From: UBA1181 sp045226255
GTDB lineage: Bacteria; Bacteroidota; Bacteroidia; Bacteroidales; Paludibacteraceae
NCBI GenBank assembly: GCA_045226255.1
Contig: JBGVCG010000030.1
Span: 1-64,000, forward strand
Reading direction: 5' to 3'
DNA: 64,000 nt
Of this stretch, positions 62,544 to 64,000 are shown in pieces. The number at the start of each line of letters is the position of its first letter. The stretch's first letter is position 1. Both the position numbers and the translations under genes were made by a program. The notes beneath the pieces are model-generated. The model was not told where the DNA came from, did not search any database, and worked only from the letters and a program-made list of their open reading frames with translations.

Positions 62544-63980
62544 TTATCTCGCCACGCTAACTGGCTCCTTGCTCAACTCCGCACACAAAAAATCGTAGGC
62601 CTCCGTGATCGTGCGGAAACGTTGTGAAGCCTCCTCCCGCTCCGACGCTAGGGCGGTAGGCGGCAGGGTATCCGGGTGGCAGGTCTTCACCTGCGTGCGG
62701 TAAGCGGTTTTTACCTCCTCTATCGTGGCATCCACTTTCAGGCCCAGCAGGTTGTAGGCCTCCCGCTTACGGCTGGAATAGCTGAATTGGCAACGCTCAC
62801 GCTGTCGGGCGTTCTCCTCGCCACTCTGTCGTTCCCTGGATTGTTTCTCCGTTTCGAAACGATATCTCAGGGAGAGGAAGTCCCAATCTTTTATGCAAAG
62901 ATAAAATGCGATGCGGGAGAGGCGGTTCAACTCCTCTTCGTCCACCAGACCATCGCTCGCATAGGCGCACTCGAAGAGATGAGACAGGAGCTCCAGGCGG
63001 TCGGCGTAATCAGACCCCTTGTTTTCCACAATGGACAAACTAATGTTCACGAAACTATCCTTCGACGGGACGGACCCCTTCTTACGAAAACCCCTAAAGC
63101 GCTCAATCTGCTCGGACAAATCATGCGTATAATCATACTTGCGGAAAGCCGACTCGGAGAGGTACTTCATGAGGCACTGATACCCCGAATCCTGGTACGA
63201 ATCACCCATCCTGAGACATATCATATTCGCGAAGAGTCTTATCATATCCGTGTAATAACGCTGCTTCATGGACATGGTTTTCCTCACCCGTTTTGATAGG
63301 TCGCGCTTGTAATCATAGCTGACATACTTGGACTTCGAGAAGTATGTCAGTGCGGACTGGAGGGCCTCCTTCTGGCACTCCGGCAGGGTCTTGAAACATA
63401 TTCTATTCGCGAAGCGTCTTATCTCGCCCTCATATTCCTCCTTGTAGCAAATCGGGTCCACATAACAAAGATCGGGGAAACACGTTCGGAAGAAATCCAC
63501 CAAGGTGGTTCGAGGGAAATATGCCAATTCGGGATCCTCCACCAATTGATTATAACCTCTAAATTCCACCGTACAATTCGAGTCCCTACAGACAATACGC
63601 TTTATAGTCCAATAGTAATACGTCTTCTTCCATAGTCCCCGAAAATGACGCAACTCAAGGCGGTCTTTGTAATAGTAATATGAAGAAGAGAATCGTTCTT
63701 TTAGATACTCCCCCAAAAGTTTAACAACATAAGAGAGACCTATCAAAACAAAGGATATAAGGAACACCAAAAACTCAAACATCGATTTGCTCGAGGGGCG
63801 AATATTCCCAAACAAAATCAAGCATATGATAGAAACCACAAAAAACACGAAGTAGAGAATGAAAGGCAAAAAATTATTCTGCCAACAATCCTCAAGAGGT
63901 TTCTTCAACGCCCCGTCTTCCGTCAGCAAGGATTTTTCCTTCCACTCCTTGAATATCCTATCTATCTTTTCCTTGTCCAT
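62544..63980 (-). CDS. Membrane-anchored TerB/J-domain protein (DjlA-like)
   Basis: 478 residues. Two helices (about 32-54 and 64-88) anchor it; a middle cytoplasmic region has a TerB-like helical part (LSHLFECAYASDGLVDEEEL, about 345-365); the C-terminal 70 residues are a J-domain with the essential CHPD (about 436-439) in KTAYRTQVKTCHPDTLPPTA. The architecture membrane - TerB - J resembles DjlA. It would recruit DnaK to the inner membrane. Bases 63981-64000 at the right edge are its upstream region. Confidence 0.82.
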   Translation of the reverse strand: MDKEKIDRIFKEWKEKSLLTEDGALKKPLEDCWQNNFLPFILYFVFFVVSIICLILFGNIRPSSKSMFEFLVFLISFVLIGLSYVVKLLGEYLKERFSSSYYYYKDRLELRHFRGLWKKTYYYWTIKRIVCRDSNCTVEFRGYNQLVEDPELAYFPRTTLVDFFRTCFPDLCYVDPICYKEEYEGEIRRFANRICFKTLPECQKEALQSALTYFSKSKYVSYDYKRDLSKRVRKTMSMKQRYYTDMIRLFANMICLRMGDSYQDSGYQCLMKYLSESAFRKYDYTHDLSEQIERFRGFRKKGSVPSKDSFVNISLSIVENKGSDYADRLELLSHLFECAYASDGLVDEEELNRLSRIAFYLCIKDWDFLSLRYRFETEKQSRERQSGEENARQRERCQFSYSSRKREAYNLLGLKVDATIEEVKTAYRTQVKTCHPDTLPPTALASEREEASQRFRTITEAYDFLCAELSKEPVSVAR

Positions 63981-64000
63981 AGCTTCAAAATTAGCACAAT

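Overview
The window looks like a chromosomal segment of a Bacteroidales bacterium (phylum Bacteroidota). The support is: promoters with a TAnnTTTG -7 box, often with a TTTG/CTTG box about 20 bp upstream; almost no Shine-Dalgarno leaders; a one-protein hybrid two-component regulator; a TonB-dependent receptor; lipoproteins of the family's type; and the block ruvX-def-TPR ... DUF1599-DoxX(BT_3928 type)-tpiA. I cannot fix the genus from sequence alone.

Layout. Bases 1-250 hold the promoter, leader and first bases of a 16S rRNA gene that runs off the left edge on the minus strand. Bases 340-2310 carry small minus-strand genes, including an overlapping pair of 39-residue proteins, one of which resembles the start of a DUF2149 (HmuV-type) membrane protein. 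Bases 2670-11182 form a defence island: a minus-strand operon (XRE regulator, broken restriction gene, BcgI-like nuclease-methylase, specificity subunit fused to a LexA/UmuD-type S24 peptidase, GHKL ATPase with a nuclease-like tail) and, divergent from it, a two-gene ATPase plus TOPRIM-like protein pair resembling a split OLD nuclease. Bases 11192-19793 hold two minus-strand units: a secreted protein, a Tp47-like protein and ApbE; then an MMPL/RND exporter, a LolA-like lipoprotein-sorting protein and a DUF1302-like barrel, with a TetR regulator upstream. Bases 20011-25624 hold a ZIP metal transporter and an uptake cluster (ECF S component, small membrane protein, TonB receptor, beta-propeller lipoprotein).

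Bases 26055-47974 are mixed housekeeping and accessory genes: NAD synthetase, two iron-sulfur-flavoprotein-like flavodoxins, HEAT proteins, a CAT-like acetyltransferase, a Fic protein with in-frame 12-bp repeats, a deiminase, solitary antitoxin-like regulators, a UDP-sugar glycosyltransferase, a MATE pump, TfoX-like and alkyltransferase genes, a flavinylated FMN/Fe-S membrane protein and a zinc metallopeptidase. Bases 48164-55673 hold a giant CotH/lamin-tail surface protein divergent from a hybrid two-component system. Bases 55781-59843 are housekeeping (ruvX, def, tpiA and partners). Bases 59915-60292 are an array of structured REP-like repeats, followed by a 20-repeat surface protein and a TerB/J-domain membrane protein.

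Genes likely to work together: (1) the restriction operon and its divergent ATPase/TOPRIM pair; (2) the three promoters upstream of the DUF2149-like pair, the ApbE operon and the ECF/TonB cluster, which share an AATC-type element at the same distance from the -7 box and so may form one regulon; (3) ApbE and the FMN-binding protein at 44.7 kb, which carries a flavinylation motif. No tRNA, CRISPR array, complete insertion sequence or prophage was seen.
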